This document shows, in pieces, positions 23,123 through 24,070 of a stretch of 24,070 nucleotides of DNA. Every line of letters begins with the position of its first letter. The stretch's first letter is position 1. The stretch spans positions 1 to 24,070 of the forward strand of contig JACQPS010000047.1 in NCBI GenBank assembly GCA_016207445.1, in the 5' to 3' direction. This DNA is from Gemmatimonadota bacterium (GTDB lineage Bacteria; Gemmatimonadota; Gemmatimonadetes; Longimicrobiales; RSA9). Under the pieces are notes generated by a model that saw nothing but the letters and a program-made list of their open reading frames with translations, did no database searches and was not told the DNA's origin. Made by a program: the position numbers and the translations under genes.

Positions 23123-23664
23123 TACAGGCTCCAGGAGGAGTTCAGGTCGAGTCGGAAGCGCTTCTGAAACGTGCCCCGGTCGCGCTGCGCGCTCCACAGG
23201 GTCCACAGATACAGAGAGGCGTTGGGCAGATACTGGATCGCGACACCGAGCAGGTGCCCGTCGAAGTTGGTGGCGTCCAAGAAATCGTCCTGAGCGACGG
23301 CGTACACCTCGGCCCAGACCGGAAGGCCGATCACCAGCACGCCCACCTCCGCGATCCCCGCCATGGCAATGACCGGTACTACGGACCACCAGCGTTCCAC
23401 CCTCGGGTCCGTGCGGGGCGCGCGGGTTCGCTTGCCGCGCGCGTAGCGCCAGACGTAGCCGGCCAGCACGACATGGCCCGTCACGAAGATCGCGCCCGTG
23501 GTGAACAGGAGGTAACGGATCATCCCGTCCACCCCGGGGCCGTGGGCAGAGGCGGCTGGCGGCAGCCACGGCCGGGAAAGGAAGCCGAGGATGGTTAGAA
23601 CCGTAACGCCGAGGAACAGGAGTACCAATGCGACCGCCTGGGCGGTCTGGCCTCGATCTTTCAT
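23122..23664 (-). CDS. Membrane protein resembling the membrane part of cytochrome oxidase subunit II
   Basis: The product is 180 residues with three hydrophobic helices (about 8-29, 49-73, 93-118). Helices 2 and 3, with the linker YVWRYARGKRTRAPRTDPRVERWWSVVPV, resemble the helical hairpin of cytochrome oxidase subunit II. There is no CuA domain: the chain has no cysteine at all and stops about 60 residues after the last helix. The end is amphipathic and aromatic (YLPNASLYLWTLW). Its stop overlaps the start of the 12-heme cytochrome, so it may anchor or feed electrons to that protein. That is inference. ATG 23664 has GGAG 7 bases upstream; the frame is open to 23736 without support. Confidence 0.8.
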   Translation of the reverse strand: MKDRGQTAQAVALVLLFLGVTVLTILGFLSRPWLPPAASAHGPGVDGMIRYLLFTTGAIFVTGHVVLAGYVWRYARGKRTRAPRTDPRVERWWSVVPVIAMAGIAEVGVLVIGLPVWAEVYAVAQDDFLDATNFDGHLLGVAIQYLPNASLYLWTLWSAQRDRGTFQKRFRLDLNSSWSL

Positions 23665-23818
23665 GGCGGGCTCCGCGCGACCGCGAAGGAAAGACCGCTT
23701 CTGATTATTGATCTCGCTAGTGGGCCAGAATACCACCCGGTCGGCTCCCGCGGAGTCGGAGATCTCCTGAACTGACGTCGGTATTTCCCTTACGCGCGGT
23801 CGGCGAAGGCCCGACTTC

Positions 23819-23847
23819 GACCTGAGGACGTGGTCGTGGACCTGAGG
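23819..23847. promoter_or_regulatory. Nine-base direct repeat upstream of the cytochrome operon
   Basis: GACCTGAGG occurs at 23819-23827 and 23839-23847. The centres are 20 bases apart, about two helical turns, in the gap before the cytochrome operon. Such spacing suits a dimeric activator. There is no supporting evidence beyond the repeat. Confidence 0.3.
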
Positions 23848-23919
23848 GCCGGCGGTGGAGCGAGTCTGACCTTGCGCCGGTTACAAGAGGGAGGCGACGC
23901 CAGCGCCAGAGGCGGCCCC

Positions 23920-24069
23920 TCACCCGAGAACCTCGACGCGCACCTCCGGATGACCGCCCGGCACGGCCACGCGGAACGCGATGAACGGCAGGAGCGGGTT
24001 CGGCAACCAGTAATACCAGGCGAGCCCACGCACGCGCTGGCCGGTGGGTGGGATCAGATCGAGCCAGAC
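23920..24069 (-). CDS. Partial CDS, C-terminal end of an unknown protein
   Basis: An open minus-strand frame enters from beyond the window and ends at the TGA at 23920-23922. The 49 visible residues include VWLDLIPPTGQRVRGLAWYY, WLPNPLLPFIAFRVAVPGGH and PEVRVEVLG. Codon third positions are almost all G or C, as in the neighbouring genes, so it is very probably coding. The aromatic, beta-like tail gives no family clue. It lies about 255 bases upstream of the Cox2-like gene in the same direction. Confidence 0.65.
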   Translation of the reverse strand, partial: VWLDLIPPTGQRVRGLAWYYWLPNPLLPFIAFRVAVPGGHPEVRVEVLG

Positions 24070-24070
24070 G

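Noticed and set aside
23717..23923. Minus-strand frame whose GTG overlaps the stop of the partial gene (GTGA)
   Set aside because: The overlap is tempting, but third codon positions show no G+C bias and the translation is low-complexity, so I do not call it a gene.

Overview
The window is very GC-rich and almost fully coding. It belongs to a Gram-negative bacterium: there is a FadL-type outer-membrane porin, there are several lipoproteins with lipoboxes, and PBP2 is present. The gene content, the base composition and the many Gly/Ala/Arg-rich proteins fit Gemmatimonadota or a related soil or sediment lineage. That placement is inference; there is no rRNA or other phylogenetic marker here. No tRNA, rRNA, CRISPR array, transposase or phage gene was seen.

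Layout. (1) 85-2885, minus: three tightly packed genes encoding a soluble TPR protein, a single-pass membrane TPR protein and a double-zinc-ribbon protein. This looks like an uncharacterised assembly. (2) 3123-3410, plus: a small unknown protein. (3) 3446-7186, minus: a CNNM/HlyC-type CBS membrane protein, a small zinc-ribbon protein and penicillin-binding protein 2. (4) 7309-7590, minus: a small helical protein, divergent from a plus-strand group at 7695-10986 that holds a hydantoinase B-type protein without its usual A partner and two overlapping alpha/beta hydrolases. A clear hairpin terminator follows at 11010-11032. (5) 11062-12248, minus: an unknown lipoprotein and an unknown helical protein. 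(6) 12348-12525: the decayed remains of a histidine kinase lying between two kinds of short repeat. (7) 12562-14721, minus: an FtsH-family protease with an unusual pore loop and a DUF3309-like 46-residue membrane peptide. (8) 14918-17164, plus: a nitrilase and a FadL-like porin. (9) 17309-20357, minus: a phytoene-dehydrogenase-like flavoprotein, a membrane protein, a cold-shock protein with a Gly/Arg tail, and a small lipoprotein. (10) 20660-23664, minus: a 12-heme cytochrome c, probably a lipoprotein, translationally coupled to a three-helix membrane protein resembling the membrane part of cytochrome oxidase subunit II without the copper site. (11) 23920-24069, minus: the 3' end of a further unknown gene.

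The best candidates for something undescribed are the cytochrome/Cox2-like pair, which may form an electron-transfer module, and the TPR/TPR/zinc-ribbon operon. A third theme is short palindromic repeats. One hexamer-based palindrome has expanded in frame inside the hydantoinase B gene. A family built on TCGCCGCGTC sits at three gene ends. A GGGGTCAGGGATCAG-type repeat sits at two gene starts.
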